Made by a program: the position numbers and the translations under genes. Below, piece by piece: positions 8,111-17,217 of a stretch of DNA of 64,000 bases (position 1 is the stretch's first letter; each line of letters begins with the position of its first letter). The stretch is from Clostridia bacterium (GTDB taxonomy: Bacteria > Bacillota > Clostridia > Oscillospirales > Acutalibacteraceae): assembly GCA_017379935.1 (NCBI GenBank), contig JAFNVC010000020.1:32572-96571 (forward strand), given 5' to 3'. A model generated the notes under the pieces. It saw only the letters and a program-made list of their open reading frames with translations, made no database searches and was not told the DNA's origin.

Positions 8111-9262
8111 TCACTTTAAAACCGTATCGCCGTCGCATTTGAACGGTATATTCAGGTAATCGGCTATGGTTGCGGCGATATCCGCAAAGGTCGGGCGCGT
8201 GCCGAGGTTCAGGGGCTTTATGCGCTCGCCGTAAACGATAAGCGGAGTGTACTCGCGCGTGTGGTCGGTGTGGCTGTCGCCGGGGTCACAGCCGTGGTCG
8301 GCGGTAATCATCAGCACATCGTCGGACTTCATTCCCTTAATAAAATCCGCGAGCCATCCGTCAAATTCGGCAAACGCCTTCGCATAGCCGTCAACGTCCT
8401 GGCGGTGTCCGTAGAGCATATCGTAATCCACAAGATTAGTAAAGCACAGACCTTCAAAGTCCTTATCAAGGGCCTTGAGGGTTTTCTGCATTCCCTCGGC
8501 ATTCGAGTGGGTGAAAACGTGCTCCGTTATACCCTTGCCCGCAAAAATATCATATATTTTACCGATTGCATAAACCGTTTTGCCGTTATCGGCAAGAGCA
8601 TCAAGAAGTGTCGGCTTCGGTGGCTCAAGCGAAAAATCGTGGCGGTTTGCCGTGCGTCTGAAATCGGGATATTCGCCCTCAAACGGGCGGGCAATAACTC
8701 TGCCGACCGCGTGCTCTCCCGTAAGGATTGCGCGCGCAATACGGCAGTATTCATAGAGCTGCTTGGGCGGAACTATACTCTCGTGTGCCGCAATCTGAAA
8801 AACGCTGTCCGCCGAGGTGTAAACAATAAGGTCGCCCGTTTCAACGTGGCGCCTGCCGTAATCGCGGATAACATCCGTGCCCGAATACGGCTTGTTACAG
8901 AGCACTCCTCTGCCCGTCTGCCGTGAAAATTCAGCGAGGATTGCCTCGGGGAAGCCGTCGGGATAGGTCGGCAAGGGCTTATCTGATACAACGCCCGCAA
9001 TTTCCCAATGGCCGATTGTCGTGTCCTTGCCCTTTGATTTTTCCGTAAGCCTTGCAACGAGCGCCGATGGCTTTTCGTTTTTTGAAAGATAATCAATGCC
9101 GTCGATATTGCCGAGCCCGAGCATTATTGTATTTTCCGCCGAGAAAAACGGCGAAGCGGATATTCTTTTTAAGGTGTTGCAATCCTTGTCCCCGAAGTCC
9201 GCGCAGTCGGGCATCTGCCCTATTCCGCAGGAATCAAGAACAATGAGAAATACTCTTTTCAT
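8111..9262 (-). CDS. deoB: Phosphopentomutase
   Basis: A 383-residue cytoplasmic enzyme of the alkaline-phosphatase superfamily that interconverts ribose/deoxyribose 1- and 5-phosphates in nucleoside salvage. Mn2+-binding motifs are at the N-terminus (VLDSCGIGQMPD) and C-terminus (ITADHGCDPGDSHTDHTREY); the phosphorylated threonine region is KDTTIGHWE. Length matches the family. Start ATG 9262 has GAGGTG just upstream and a perfect promoter that overlaps, back to back, the promoter of the divergent lipoprotein gene. No other nucleoside-salvage gene is adjacent. Confidence 0.95.
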   Translation of the reverse strand: MKRVFLIVLDSCGIGQMPDCADFGDKDCNTLKRISASPFFSAENTIMLGLGNIDGIDYLSKNEKPSALVARLTEKSKGKDTTIGHWEIAGVVSDKPLPTYPDGFPEAILAEFSRQTGRGVLCNKPYSGTDVIRDYGRRHVETGDLIVYTSADSVFQIAAHESIVPPKQLYEYCRIARAILTGEHAVGRVIARPFEGEYPDFRRTANRHDFSLEPPKPTLLDALADNGKTVYAIGKIYDIFAGKGITEHVFTHSNAEGMQKTLKALDKDFEGLCFTNLVDYDMLYGHRQDVDGYAKAFAEFDGWLADFIKGMKSDDVLMITADHGCDPGDSHTDHTREYTPLIVYGERIKPLNLGTRPTFADIAATIADYLNIPFKCDGDTVLK

Positions 9263-9289
9263 AGGTCACCTCTTGCTTTTTATGGTTTT

Positions 9290-9318
9290 ATTATATTTAC
9301 TTGTATTGAAAATGTCAA
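9290..9318 (-). promoter_or_regulatory. Consensus promoter of deoB
   Basis: Minus-strand TTGACA (9318-9313), 17-base spacer, TATAAT (9295-9290). Its -35 box abuts that of the plus-strand promoter, giving the palindrome TGTCAATTGACA at 9313-9324. Confidence 0.75.
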
Positions 9319-9347
9319 TTGACAGTAAAACAATACAGATATATAAT
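9319..9347 (+). promoter_or_regulatory. Consensus promoter of the lipoprotein gene at 9380
   Basis: TTGACA (9319-9324), 17-base spacer, TATAAT (9342-9347), about 33 bases before the start codon. Confidence 0.75.
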
Positions 9348-9379
9348 ACAATTAAAGAAAAGAAAGGAAGATGAAAATT

Positions 9380-10156
9380 ATGAAAAATTTCATACGCTTA
9401 TTGTCGTTGGTTATCTGTGCAGTAACCTTTTTCAGCCTTACAGCCTGTATCGGTCCCGGTGTGACAGATTACAGCGAGGTTATTTTCGGGAATTATACCT
9501 TCAGAAAAACTTCTGCCGCCGCTCACAAAATTGAAGGCGACGAAGGCACTGTTATGCAGGGTGTGATTTACAAATATACATACGACACTGATGAAAAATA
9601 CCTTGTTGCACACCTGCTGACAATGGCTGATAACTACGGCAGTAAGGATGCACTTTACAAAAGACTTTACAACGGCAGTATTTACAACGTTTTGGGCGAC
9701 AATATGGTTGTATACAACACCGTGGACAAGACAAGAACCGAGTTTGACAAATATAACGACTTCCTCGGTTACTGCAGAAAAAACAATATAAAGCTTAATA
9801 ATTGGTATTATCCGTCGGGCGGACTTTCAATCAATGCTCAACCGAATGAAATTACTGACGGATATACGCTCAGCAATTTGCCTTATGACTATAAGCTGAT
9901 TTCGCTTGATGACAAGGAGCTTATCCGCGGTTATATCTCCGACCTTGAGGTAACGTCTCATCAGATTAAATTCAGATTAAGACAAACGGATTATCATTAC
10001 GATGCCGAATATCCCGATACCGTTAACCTTGGTTTATCCGAGCTTTCCGATAAACCCGTCGGCAAGTATAAAAAAGGTTTCCTCGATTACGCGGATATTT
10101 ATTATGATAAGATAGTTACGATAGACCTTGAAACGGGTAAAATTTTAGAGGAGTAA
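9380..10156 (+). CDS. Predicted lipoprotein of unknown function
   Basis: A 258-residue protein with a lipoprotein signal: MKNFIRLL, a hydrophobic stretch, and lipobox SLTAC with the cysteine at residue 23. The mature part is mixed charged and aromatic, with many tyrosines and repeated short strand-like segments, and no motif I recognise. ATG 9380 is preferred because AAAGGAAG (9363-9370) sits nine bases before it but directly abuts the in-frame ATG at 9371. It has its own strong promoter and is followed by a repeat element and a terminator, so it is a single-gene unit. Confidence 0.7.
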   Translation: MKNFIRLLSLVICAVTFFSLTACIGPGVTDYSEVIFGNYTFRKTSAAAHKIEGDEGTVMQGVIYKYTYDTDEKYLVAHLLTMADNYGSKDALYKRLYNGSIYNVLGDNMVVYNTVDKTRTEFDKYNDFLGYCRKNNIKLNNWYYPSGGLSINAQPNEITDGYTLSNLPYDYKLISLDDKELIRGYISDLEVTSHQIKFRLRQTDYHYDAEYPDTVNLGLSELSDKPVGKYKKGFLDYADIYYDKIVTIDLETGKILEE

Positions 10157-10163
10157 ATTTTAA

Positions 10164-10386
10164 TTTGTCGGGGAAATGAAATGTCACAGAAACCCAGCCT
10201 CCCTTGCCTAAAGGGAGGGGGACCACGAAGTGGTGGAGGGATAGTTTGAGACACAAAGGAAAACACATCAGAAAATAAATCTTGTTAATGTATCCCTCCG
10301 TCTTTTGCTACGCAAAATCCACCTCCCTTTAGGCAAGGGAGGCTTTGCTATACTTAAATTCAATCAAAAATTAACATCCCGACAAA
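10164..10386. repeat. Small palindromic repeat element, copy 2
   Basis: Outer ends TTTGTCGGG (10164-10172) and CCCGACAAA (10378-10386) are a perfect 9-bp inverted repeat. Inside, 10197-10218 and 10322-10343 are a perfect 22-bp inverted repeat, and GGAGGGATA / TATCCCTCC (about 10235-10243 and 10292-10300) extends it. The right half, 10292-10328, nearly matches copy 1. No coding capacity. With the terminator and promoter that follow, it accounts for the 352-base gap before the GH5 gene. Confidence 0.7.
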
Positions 10387-10414
10387 CTCCAATTTGTCGA
10401 ATAAACAAAACATC

Positions 10415-10440
10415 AAAGACTTCCGTTTTCGGAAGTCTTT
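10415..10440 (+). terminator. Rho-independent terminator upstream of the GH5 gene
   Basis: 11-bp stem AAAGACTTCCG / CGGAAGTCTTT, TTTT loop and a T-rich exit. It ends transcription from the lipoprotein gene and insulates the next promoter. Confidence 0.8.
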
Positions 10441-10448
10441 TTGTTTGA

Positions 10449-10477
10449 TTGACAGAGTTTAGAAAGTGTACTATAAT
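10449..10477 (+). promoter_or_regulatory. Consensus promoter of the GH5 gene
   Basis: TTGACA (10449-10454), 17-base spacer, TATAAT (10472-10477), 31 bases before the GTG start. Confidence 0.8.
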
Positions 10478-10508
10478 TTACCTATAAGCTATACAAAGGA
10501 GTGGTTTT

Positions 10509-11768
10509 GTGAAAAAGACTTTTAAAATGCTTTTATCATTTATGCTCGCAGTTATCACCGCTTTTTCGGTCTGCGCGGTCGGCTTTGCGGCTGAGACTAC
10601 CGAGGAAGTCACAGGCTTTACCGATGAGGATTTTCTTAAAGCGAGCGGACAGAAGCTCGTCAATCAGAAGGGCGAGAAGATTCAGCTCAAGGGTGTCAAT
10701 CTCGGCTCCTGGATGATATGGGAGGACTGGCTCTCACCCTATGAGGAGGCTACTGACCACTATTCGGTTCTGACAACGCTTGAAGAACGCTTCGGCAGAG
10801 AAAAGGCTTACGAGCTTTTCAATACGTATATGGACAACTGGATTACGGAATATGACTTCGATCATATTAAGTCAATGGGCTTTAACTGTGTCCGTGTTCC
10901 GTTCTGGTTCAGAAACTTCTACTATGACGACAAGGGTACAAAAATCCTTGACGAAAACGGCGAATGGGATTTCTCCCGTCTTGAATGGGTGGTTGAGGAA
11001 TGCTCGGAGCGTGAGCTTTACGTTATTCTTGATATGCACGGCGCCGTCGGCTACCACAGCGACGCTCCGCACAGCGGTAAGGGGCATTCCTGCGGATACT
11101 ACGAGGACACCGAGCAGGGCGAGGAATACCGCAGACTGACGGACGAGCTCTGGACGGCTATCGCCGAGAAATTCGTCGGCAATCCTGCCGTTGCGATGTA
11201 CGACCTTCTCAACGAGCCGATGTGCGACGTACCCTCAACCGAGTTTGAGAGAAGAAAGAACAACACTATGGCTTATTCCCGCCTTTATGATGCGGTACGC
11301 GCAGTAGATGAAGACCACGTTATCACAATGGAATGCATCTGGACGGCTATCGCCCTTCCGCAGGCTTGGACAAAGGGCTGGGACAACGTTGTTTATCAGG
11401 TGCATTTCTATAACAACTCCAACTTCATTTTCAACCTTTTCGCATTCTTCACAAAGTGGATTTATTTCGACGTTCCGATGTATATGGGCGAGTTCTATCC
11501 CCACCAGAAAACAACGTGGAAAAACTGCTTCAAGACTCTCGATAAGCTCGATTACAGCTGGACCTTGTGGACATACAAGGCAACGGGGCACGGAATGTGG
11601 AGCTCTGACTGGTGCATCATGGGCAGCAAGGACGGCTTCCACCGCGCAAAGGTACAGACAGATTCCTATGAGGAAATCGCACGCAAGTGGGGCGAATGCA
11701 TACAGACTAAGAACGGTTTCCAGGATACGGGACACTATGAAACAAATGTAAAGGATAATCTCGGATAA
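10509..11768 (+). CDS. Secreted glycoside hydrolase family 5 beta-glucanase
   Basis: A 419-residue exported enzyme starting at GTG 10509 with AAAGGAG at 10495-10501. Residues 1-28 form a signal peptide ending GFAA. The catalytic domain follows directly: NLGSWMIWEDWLSPYEE near the N-terminus resembles exo-1,3-glucanase/GH5_9-like enzymes, the acid/base glutamate is E236 in YDLLNEP, and the nucleophile is probably E328 in MYMGEFYP. No dockerin, carbohydrate-binding module or anchor, so it should be released or periplasm-like. The substrate (cellulose, beta-1,3- or mixed-linkage glucan) cannot be fixed. A membrane transporter gene begins three bases after its stop. Confidence 0.88.
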   Translation: MKKTFKMLLSFMLAVITAFSVCAVGFAAETTEEVTGFTDEDFLKASGQKLVNQKGEKIQLKGVNLGSWMIWEDWLSPYEEATDHYSVLTTLEERFGREKAYELFNTYMDNWITEYDFDHIKSMGFNCVRVPFWFRNFYYDDKGTKILDENGEWDFSRLEWVVEECSERELYVILDMHGAVGYHSDAPHSGKGHSCGYYEDTEQGEEYRRLTDELWTAIAEKFVGNPAVAMYDLLNEPMCDVPSTEFERRKNNTMAYSRLYDAVRAVDEDHVITMECIWTAIALPQAWTKGWDNVVYQVHFYNNSNFIFNLFAFFTKWIYFDVPMYMGEFYPHQKTTWKNCFKTLDKLDYSWTLWTYKATGHGMWSSDWCIMGSKDGFHRAKVQTDSYEEIARKWGECIQTKNGFQDTGHYETNVKDNLG

Positions 11769-11771
11769 ACT

Positions 11772-12800
11772 ATGAAGGCTCTTAAACTATTTCCCGGTAT
11801 AATACTTTCTGTTGCAATTGCGGCTCTCGCCTGCTTTATTGAAGGACTTTTGCCGATTCATCTTGTCGGCTCGGCTGTCATCGCGATGTTCATCGGTATG
11901 ATAATCAACAGCTTTCTGAAAAAGACCGACATTTTTGCAACGGGTATCAAATTCACATCAAAGAAAATTCTTAAATTTGCAATTATTCTGCTCGGGCTTT
12001 CGCTCAACATCACAACCGTTCTGCAGGTCGGCAGAATGTCGCTGACGGTTATGATTTTTACGCTCCTGACCTGCTTCGGCGGCGGATATTTCATCGGCAG
12101 GGCGCTAGGTCTTAACTGGAAGCTTTCCAACCTTATTTCAGCAGGAACGGGCATCTGCGGCGGCTCGGCAATCGCGGCAATCGGACCCACTATTGATGCG
12201 GACGATGACGACGTTGCCTATGCGATGTCCGCAACCTTCCTCTTTGATATGGCGATGATCGTGCTTTTCCCGATTATGGGACGCGCGCTCGGTATGACGG
12301 ATGAGGCCTTCGGCATCTGGGCAGGAACGGCAGTCAACGACACCTCCTCCGTTGTTGCGACGGGCTACGCCTTCTCCGAGGGTGCGGGCGATTTTGCAAC
12401 AATGGTCAAGCTGACACGCACCCTTTCTATCATCCCGACCGTTATCACATTTGCTTTTATCCAGCTTCGTCTTAAGAAGAAAGAGGCTATCAGAAACAGC
12501 AAAAACGGTGATGAGCTCAAGGCAAATTTCAGCATCAAAAAAATCTTTCCCTGGTTCATCCTCGGCTTTGTGGGAATGTCAATCGTTGCGAGCGTTTTCA
12601 CAATCCCCGCAGAAGTTGTTTCAGGAACGAAAACGGTCAGCAAATTTCTTATGGTCAGCGCACTTGCCGCAATCGGACTTAACACATCCTTCTCGAGCTT
12701 TAAAAAGTCGGGTGTGCGCCCGATGATTCACGGCTTTATAATATCCGCACTTGTGGTAATTGTTGCGCTTCTGGTCGAGTTCTGTATGGGACTTGTCTGA
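11772..12800 (+). CDS. YeiH/UPF0324 family membrane transporter
   Basis: A 342-residue polytopic membrane protein of the family often annotated as putative sulfate exporters. The family signatures GTGICGGSAIAA and GTAVNDTSSVVATG are clear, with about ten hydrophobic segments. The substrate of the family is poorly established. Start ATG 11772 is three bases after the GH5 stop and has no good ribosome binding site, which suggests translational coupling to the glucanase gene. A functional link between the two is not obvious. A strong terminator follows. Confidence 0.85.
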   Translation: MKALKLFPGIILSVAIAALACFIEGLLPIHLVGSAVIAMFIGMIINSFLKKTDIFATGIKFTSKKILKFAIILLGLSLNITTVLQVGRMSLTVMIFTLLTCFGGGYFIGRALGLNWKLSNLISAGTGICGGSAIAAIGPTIDADDDDVAYAMSATFLFDMAMIVLFPIMGRALGMTDEAFGIWAGTAVNDTSSVVATGYAFSEGAGDFATMVKLTRTLSIIPTVITFAFIQLRLKKKEAIRNSKNGDELKANFSIKKIFPWFILGFVGMSIVASVFTIPAEVVSGTKTVSKFLMVSALAAIGLNTSFSSFKKSGVRPMIHGFIISALVVIVALLVEFCMGLV

Positions 12801-12818
12801 TTTGCAAAATATTATTTT

Positions 12819-12841
12819 CCCCGAATGATTGACATTCGGGG
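12819..12841 (+). terminator. Rho-independent terminator after the YeiH-type gene
   Basis: 9-bp stem CCCCGAATG / CATTCGGGG, five-base loop, followed by ATTTTTT. Confidence 0.85.
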
Positions 12842-12887
12842 ATTTTTTAGTTACAATCAAAATAATTGAATTTTCGAGGTGAAAAAT

Positions 12888-14372
12888 ATGGGCAAAAAGA
12901 AAAACGCCGCACCTGCGAATGCTCTGAAGCATCCGAATGCCATCGGCATCAAGGAGGGCTTCGGCTACACGCTCGGTGATATCGGTAACCTGCTTGTGCT
13001 TACATTTATTTCAACCTTCCTTAAGGTTTTCTATACGGACAGCCTTATGGTCGGCTTTGATTCCGCAAAGGTTTACAATGACATTACAGTTCTTTTCCTT
13101 GTCACAAGACTCTGGGACGCAATCAATGACCCGATGTGGGGACTTATCGTTGATGCAAGAAGCGCTACAAAGGAAGGTAAATTCAGACCTTACCTCAAAT
13201 GGCTTTCGATTCCGCTTTGCGTTTCGATGGCGGTATGTTTCCTCGGCATCAACAAGTTCGTAAACAGCTACATCGTTATTCTTATTTTTGCATACGTTAC
13301 ATACACCTGCTTCGGTATGCTTTACACGGGTGTCAACATCCCCTACGGCTCACTTGCATCTGTTATCACGGATGACCCGAAGGGCAGAACGCTTCTTTCA
13401 ACCTTCCGTTCAATCGGCGGCGGTGTCGGCGGTGCTGTTGTTACACTCCTCGGTCAGATGGTTGTTTATAACAAGTTCGTTGACCCGAAAACCAATGAAG
13501 AGGTTTCCGTTTTCAGCGGCGAAAAGGCTTTCGTTTTTGCGGTTATTCTCGCGGCACTTGCGATTGTTTCATACCTCGCCTGCTATAAGACGACAAAGGA
13601 AAGAGTCAAGGTTCCCGTCGAGAAAAAGAAGATCGACCTCAAGCGTACATACGGCCCGCTCTTCAGAAGCCTTCCGTTCATCACTGTTACAATTTCGGGT
13701 GTGCTTATCAGCGGTCTTCTCCAGTACGGCTCATTCAACCAGTATCTTTTCAAGAACTATTTCGGCAACTCCGACCTTTCAATCATAAACACGCTCTGCA
13801 CATACGCACCGATGGCAATTATGATTCCGATTATGCCGAAGCTCGTTGAGAAATTCGGTAAGAAGGAAATCTGCGTATTCGGTCTCTGCCTTTCCTCACT
13901 CGCAAGTATCTTCAACGCTGTATTCCTTCCGAACGTTACAACATACTTCATAATGCAGGCAATCACAGGCTTCGGTTACTCATTTATGAGCATCACGAAC
14001 TGGGCAATCGTTATGGACGTTATCGACTATAACGAATACACGACCGGCGAGCACAGCGAGAGTGCAATCTATGCTGTTTACACATTCTCGAGAAAGCTCG
14101 GTCAGACGATTGCAGACTCGGGCGGAATGCAGCTTCTTAAGAAGACCGGCTACACGGACAAGGTCAGAAATACAATTTCAACAGTTGCAGGCGGCTTCGG
14201 TCACAACATCTACAAAATGTGCACAATCGTTCCCGCTATCGTTTATACTCTCATCCTTATTCTCACAATCATCTATCCTCTCTCAAAGAAGAGACTCGAG
14301 CCTATTCAGGCTGAGCTTATGAATAGAAGAGCCGAGGTTGATGCAAAGCTCAAGGAGCTTGAGAGCATCTAA
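12888..14372 (+). CDS. GPH family sugar:cation symporter (MelB/XynB-like)
   Basis: A 494-residue major-facilitator protein with twelve predicted helices. The glycoside-pentoside-hexuronide family signature is seen in helix I (GYTLGDIGNLLVL), in the cation-site region TRLWDAINDPMWG, and in the loop GKFRPYLKW. It should import a glycoside or oligosaccharide with Na+ or H+. ATG 12888 has GAGGTG at 12876-12881; the in-frame GTG at 12879 overlaps that site. Transcribed alone, closed by a bidirectional terminator. It follows a secreted glucanase and may take up its products, but this is inference. Confidence 0.88.
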   Translation: MGKKKNAAPANALKHPNAIGIKEGFGYTLGDIGNLLVLTFISTFLKVFYTDSLMVGFDSAKVYNDITVLFLVTRLWDAINDPMWGLIVDARSATKEGKFRPYLKWLSIPLCVSMAVCFLGINKFVNSYIVILIFAYVTYTCFGMLYTGVNIPYGSLASVITDDPKGRTLLSTFRSIGGGVGGAVVTLLGQMVVYNKFVDPKTNEEVSVFSGEKAFVFAVILAALAIVSYLACYKTTKERVKVPVEKKKIDLKRTYGPLFRSLPFITVTISGVLISGLLQYGSFNQYLFKNYFGNSDLSIINTLCTYAPMAIMIPIMPKLVEKFGKKEICVFGLCLSSLASIFNAVFLPNVTTYFIMQAITGFGYSFMSITNWAIVMDVIDYNEYTTGEHSESAIYAVYTFSRKLGQTIADSGGMQLLKKTGYTDKVRNTISTVAGGFGHNIYKMCTIVPAIVYTLILILTIIYPLSKKRLEPIQAELMNRRAEVDAKLKELESI

Positions 14373-14378
14373 AAAATC

Positions 14379-14410
14379 AAGTCGGATAAGATTCAGGTCT
14401 TATCCGACTT
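14379..14410. terminator. Bidirectional terminator between symporter and serine hydrolase genes
   Basis: 13-bp stem AAGTCGGATAAGA / TCTTATCCGACTT with a six-base loop; T-rich exit on the plus strand and TTGATTTTTT on the minus strand. Confidence 0.85.
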
Positions 14411-14414
14411 TTAT

Positions 14415-15941
14415 TTATTTTGTTTTGAATTTCATCGGCATTTCGGTGGTTGCCAGCACCTTATTGACAGCCTTCATAATTACGGGTCTGAGGACACCGC
14501 TGTTCTTTACAAAGCTGCTCTGATCTGCATTTTTGCTGATAAACCACGGGAATGACGGAGTACCTCTGAGCTGCATTTTAACCGTATCCGCACCAAAATC
14601 AAACTCGATGTACTGAGTCGCGAGGGTATTGAGCGGCTTTACAACCGCGTTGAGCTTTCCGTTTTTGTTGTAGGCATAAGCCCAGATTTTATACGGATAT
14701 CCCTTGATTGTGCTCTCGGACATTCTCGGCTCACCGTCAAGACCGCAGTTGATTGTAACGGTGTCGCCATCCTCCTTCCACCTGACTGTCAGCACATCCG
14801 CGCTGAGCTCAAACGAAAGCTCGTTGAGGTTTTTCGAGGGTCTTTTAGCAAGGCTCGATGTAATTGAACGAGGTATGAGACCTGCGGGGAACATCACCTT
14901 TGCAAGCATATCCGAAGCGGGAGTAAGATAAAAGGTCTTTCCGACAGGGATTGAGGGAAGCGGATTGCAGGCAACGGGCTTCTCCCCTTTAGCCTCAAGG
15001 TATTCCGCAAGCTTTTTGTCATACCCTTCGTCAGGCTCGGCTTCGAACGCTTCGGGCAGAATCTCCTCGAACGGAGTTGTGAAATCACCGTCGTTTACGC
15101 AGGCATTGAAGCTTGCAACAACTGCATCATACTTTGGAATATATGTAACGCGCTGACCGAACATTCCGTCCATACTGAAGCGGTTGCCCTTTGAAATCCA
15201 GAACAGATAACCGTATCCGTTATCCTTGCCGTTATCGTGTGCGACCTGAAGGCTTGTAGCCTCCCTTGTCCACCATTCAGGGATGACCTGCTTACCCTCC
15301 CATTTACCGCCGTCGGCATAACAGCGGCAGATTTTGGCAAGATCACGAAGCTTAAGGTGACATCCCGTACCGCCGACATTTTCACCGACCGAGTTGGTTT
15401 CCCAGAAAGGCCTTTCAATCCCGAGAGGCTCAAAAAGTCTCGGCGTAAGGTAATCGACAAGATTCATTCCCGCGCACTTCTGTACAACAGCCGCAACCAT
15501 ATGGGCATCGTTGTTGCTGTATAAAAAGCCGCGCTCCTTATCACGGAAGGGCGCCGCCATAAACATACTGACATAATCTCCCGTCATATCCTGCGTGAAT
15601 GAAAACTGCTTATTGCTCATCATTGTAAGCACGCTTTTCAGTGTAAGTCTGTCCCATTCGTCGCTTTCGCAAGCCTTGTGATCAGGGAAAACACCCTTGA
15701 TTTTCGTATCAAGAGAGACAAGCCCCTCGTCAATCGCAAAGCCAGCCGCCGTCGAAGCTATTGACTTTGTAACAGAGAAAAGAGTATGCGGCATCTCCGC
15801 AGAATAGGGATAAACATAATTTTCAAAAACCGTCTCGTTTCCCTGCATCATAATCAGCGCGTGATTTTCGACATTATGCTCATCAAGCTGCTTATAAAAT
15901 TTATAGATCCATTCGGATGAAATTTTTGTTTTCGTTTCCAT
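14415..15941 (-). CDS. Class C beta-lactamase-fold serine hydrolase
   Basis: A 508-residue protein of the beta-lactamase/DD-peptidase/EstB superfamily. The catalytic SxxK is S56-V-T-K59 and the YxN motif is YSN in FLYSNNDAHM. The first 320 residues form the hydrolase domain; the C-terminal 180 residues resemble the beta-rich lipocalin-like extension of such enzymes. There is no signal peptide, so it is probably cytoplasmic, unlike penicillin-binding proteins; an esterase or amidase role on small molecules is likely. Start ATG 15941 has GAGGTG upstream. Confidence 0.8.
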   Translation of the reverse strand: METKTKISSEWIYKFYKQLDEHNVENHALIMMQGNETVFENYVYPYSAEMPHTLFSVTKSIASTAAGFAIDEGLVSLDTKIKGVFPDHKACESDEWDRLTLKSVLTMMSNKQFSFTQDMTGDYVSMFMAAPFRDKERGFLYSNNDAHMVAAVVQKCAGMNLVDYLTPRLFEPLGIERPFWETNSVGENVGGTGCHLKLRDLAKICRCYADGGKWEGKQVIPEWWTREATSLQVAHDNGKDNGYGYLFWISKGNRFSMDGMFGQRVTYIPKYDAVVASFNACVNDGDFTTPFEEILPEAFEAEPDEGYDKKLAEYLEAKGEKPVACNPLPSIPVGKTFYLTPASDMLAKVMFPAGLIPRSITSSLAKRPSKNLNELSFELSADVLTVRWKEDGDTVTINCGLDGEPRMSESTIKGYPYKIWAYAYNKNGKLNAVVKPLNTLATQYIEFDFGADTVKMQLRGTPSFPWFISKNADQSSFVKNSGVLRPVIMKAVNKVLATTEMPMKFKTK

Positions 15942-15991
15942 AATCCCACCTCTTAACTATTATATCATTTTCAGAAATTTTGGCAAGTAAA

Positions 15992-16017
15992 AAAAGGCGG
16001 GATTTCTCCCGCCTTTT
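15992..16017 (-). terminator. Rho-independent terminator of serC-serA
   Basis: 11-bp stem AAAAGGCGGGA / TCCCGCCTTTT, four-base loop, with seven T on exit in the minus direction. Confidence 0.9.
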
Positions 16018-16029
16018 CAAGGTTTAAGC

Positions 16030-17154
16030 TTATTTAATTACTCTTGCCTTGATTACGCCGTCAATTGCCTCAACCGCTGAAAGTGCATCAGCGTCAACAA
16101 CAGTATAAGCGTAAGCACCTCTTACTGCAGATTTTGCATCAGCACCGAGCGCAGCCTTGACTGCATCTGTTGCTTCAGCCTTATGGATAACGCATGTGCG
16201 TGCGCCGTTGACAGCCTCAAGCTTCATAGCGGGCATATTTACGGAATTTACGATTTCGCCCTTTTCGATGTAAGCGATAAGCTCATCAGCAGCCATCATT
16301 GCGCAGTTATCTTCACTCTCGGGAGTTGATGCGCCGAGGTGAGGGATTGCGATAACGCCGTCCACACCGATAACATCATCTGACGGGAAGTCTGTAACAT
16401 AAGCCGCAACCTTTCCGCTTTCAAGACCTGCCTTAAGATCATCGTTATTAACGAGACCGCCACGTGCAAAGTTGAGGATTCTTACACCGTCCTTGCAGAG
16501 TGCGAGTGTATCCTTGTTAACTGTATTCTTTGTTGAATCCGTGAGAGGAACGTGGATTGTGATATAATCGCTGAGCTTGAAGATTTCGTTGATATCGTCA
16601 ACGAGAGTCATATCTGCTGACATTGCAGACTTGATACCCTCTGAGATGTAGGGATCATAACCGACAATCTTCATGCCGAGTGCCTCAGCAGCCTGAGCTA
16701 CCTTGAAGCCGATTGCACCCATACCGAGAACACCGAGTGTCTTACCCATAATTTCGGGACCTGCAAACTGTGACTTGCCCTTTTCGACAAGCTTGCCGAC
16801 TGCATCGCCCTCACCCTTGAGTGTCTTGCACCAGTCGAGAGCCGCTGTAACGCGTCTTGAAGCGAGGAGCATACCGCAGATTACAAGCTCCTTAACAGCG
16901 TTTGCATTTGCGCCTGGTGTATTGAACACAACAACGCCCTTTTCTGCACAAGCTTCAACGGGAATGTTGTTTGTACCTGCGCCTGCGCGTGCGATTGCGA
17001 TTGTTTCTGCATCAAGCTCCATCTCGTGCATTGAAGCGGAGCGGACCATAATTGCTGTCGGATTTGCAATTTCCTCGCCGTAAGCATAGAGGCTCTTATC
17101 GAACTTATCAGTACCGCAAGCGGCAATTTTGTTGAGTGTAAGAATGTTATACAT
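16030..17154 (-). CDS. serA: D-3-phosphoglycerate dehydrogenase
   Basis: A 374-residue NAD-dependent 2-hydroxyacid dehydrogenase catalysing the first step of serine synthesis, 3-phosphoglycerate to 3-phosphohydroxypyruvate. The Rossmann motif is GVLGMGAIGFKVA, the catalytic arginine is in ILNFARGGLVN, and the acid/base histidine is in IPHLGASTPES. The C-terminal portion after MKLEAVNG is a short ACT-like domain of about 60 residues, shorter than in the long SerA forms, so feedback control by serine is uncertain. It follows serC in the same transcription unit after a 63-base gap holding a hairpin. Confidence 0.93.
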   Translation of the reverse strand: MYNILTLNKIAACGTDKFDKSLYAYGEEIANPTAIMVRSASMHEMELDAETIAIARAGAGTNNIPVEACAEKGVVVFNTPGANANAVKELVICGMLLASRRVTAALDWCKTLKGEGDAVGKLVEKGKSQFAGPEIMGKTLGVLGMGAIGFKVAQAAEALGMKIVGYDPYISEGIKSAMSADMTLVDDINEIFKLSDYITIHVPLTDSTKNTVNKDTLALCKDGVRILNFARGGLVNNDDLKAGLESGKVAAYVTDFPSDDVIGVDGVIAIPHLGASTPESEDNCAMMAADELIAYIEKGEIVNSVNMPAMKLEAVNGARTCVIHKAEATDAVKAALGADAKSAVRGAYAYTVVDADALSAVEAIDGVIKARVIK

Positions 17155-17171
17155 AGAGATTACTCCTTAAA

Positions 17172-17206
17172 ATCAATGCCATTAACCTGAAGTTAATGAC
17201 ATCGAT
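17172..17206 (-). promoter_or_regulatory. Intercistronic hairpin between serC and serA
   Basis: Core inverted repeat CATTAAC (17180-17186) / GTTAATG (17192-17198), extendable to about 15 bp with two mismatches. No T run follows, so it is more likely an mRNA-stability or processing element, or a protein site, than a terminator. Confidence 0.4.
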
Positions 17207-17217
17207 GTGATATTTAA

